NCBI GenBank assembly: GCA_019828595.1
Contig: JAHQRK010000005.1
Location: forward strand, 1,674,001-1,738,000
Direction: 5' to 3'
Source of the DNA: Aphanomyces cochlioides
Taxonomy: Eukaryota; Oomycota; Saprolegniomycetes; Saprolegniales; Verrucalvaceae
DNA: 64,000 nt
Numbering within the stretch: the first letter of the stretch is position 1; every line of letters begins with the position of its first letter. The position numbers and the translations under genes are program-made. The notes under the pieces are model-generated. The model searched no databases, was not told the DNA's origin, and saw nothing but the letters and a program-made list of their open reading frames with translations. Positions 63,801-64,000 of this stretch are shown in pieces.

Positions 63801-63906
63801 CCTGATTGGACGACGAAAGTGGGTGAGGTGATACAATACCTGGAATGATGGTGACTCCGTGAGTGTTGGTCTCACGGAGCTCGGAACAGCTGTTGGCGTT
63901 GGACAT
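60869..63906 (-). pseudogene. Family B ORF1, canonical length, 1-bp deletion
   Basis: From ATG 63906 the frame is open for 918 native codons, then one G is missing (CTGGGCCCG for CTGGGGCCCG, near 61154) and the frame shifts. The last ~80 codons continue in another frame to the TAA at 60869. Apart from that, it represents the undisrupted ~1012-residue ORF1 without the 609-bp duplication. It reads SPSTPVTGGLAP where the plus copies are frameshifted. The 5' UTR is cut at 63949 and lacks the 14-bp repeat. Confidence 0.9.
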
Positions 63907-63949
63907 TTTGAGCGCGGCGGCACTTGATAACTTCTTGACTTGAGGGGTA

Positions 63950-64000
63950 CAATACTCAAATTCACTCGGAGGTTGATGGGTCAGGCGACATTAACGGCCA
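63950..64000 (+). mobile_element. Start of another inverted family B copy, cut by the window
   Basis: The final 51 bases match plus-strand ORF1 sequence at 31708-31756 (AATACTCAAATTCACTCGGA), with one substitution (GGTTGATGGG for GGTGGATGGG). The preceding minus copy therefore meets a 5'-truncated plus copy head to head, so the array continues beyond the window. Confidence 0.85.

Larger units (their letters stand above)
26247..64000. repeat. Array of tandem and inverted family B LINE copies
   Basis: Almost all of this 37.7-kb stretch is one LINE family at very high identity. In order: minus copy (26256-30845), plus 5' half (30846-35491), minus 3' fragment (35492-37606), 52-bp spacer, minus copy (37659-42249), plus 5' half (42250-46892), minus 3' fragment (46893-49007), spacer, minus 3' fragment (49060-51183), spacer, complete minus element (51237-59164), minus element without its 3' part (59172-63949), plus fragment (63950-64000). 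The first four pieces recur as a unit with an 11.40-kb period. No non-element DNA longer than the spacers remains. Confidence 0.92.

Overview
This is eukaryotic repeat-rich DNA with no recognisable host housekeeping gene. I infer an oomycete (water mould, possibly a Saprolegniales such as Aphanomyces): the mariner transposase has the GGGNNYKLPHM tail that I associate with oomycete mariners, it is split by a short 80-bp intron, and MULE, Harbinger-like, Copia and L1-like elements occur together. The species is an inference. Nearly all open frames belong to transposable elements, most of them broken.

Layout. 1-4.2 kb: a ~100-bp direct repeat flanks a nest of DNA transposons. An AGGTCA-rich inverted-repeat element (954-3485) contains a Harbinger-type relic with a Myb-like ORF (1724-2752), which in turn holds a 305-bp MITE with TAA target duplication (2430-2734). 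4.7-6.8 kb: a palindromic MITE, then a complete mariner element (4993-6832) with TA duplication, inverted repeats and a decayed intron-containing transposase. 7.3-15.2 kb: a large Mutator-like (MULE) element with long terminal inverted repeats. Its inverted repeats, and three stretches inside it, are built on CpG dinucleotides spaced exactly 12 bp apart. A young Copia element (12276-14966) sits in its right inverted repeat, flanked by a 5-bp duplication of the array core. 15.2-17.6 kb: sparse remnants. 17.7-25.0 kb: a full-length LINE (family A, minus strand) flanked by a perfect 17-bp target duplication that splits the A-box of a tRNA-like sequence. 25.5-26.3 kb: an unknown ORF cut by the first copy of a second LINE family.

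26.25-64 kb is an array made almost wholly of one LINE family (family B) in tandem and inverted pieces. An 11.4-kb composite unit (minus ORF2 copy, plus-strand 5' half, minus-strand 3' fragment, 52-bp spacer) occurs twice. It is followed by another 2.18-kb fragment, one complete ~7.9-kb element (51237-59164), a 3'-truncated element joined head to tail, and the start of a further inverted copy at the window edge. A full element encodes a ~1012-residue ORF1 and a 1351-residue ORF2 (APE-type endonuclease, reverse transcriptase, C-terminal Zn motif). Two ORF2 copies are uninterrupted. Family B carries 14-bp inverted repeats at its two ends and a stem-loop that includes the ORF2 stop codon.

Most striking are the 12-bp CpG-phased arrays of the MULE, the reused junctions of the LINE array, the terminal inverted repeats of a non-LTR element, and a frameshift that turned an imperfect palindrome into a perfect 36-bp one.
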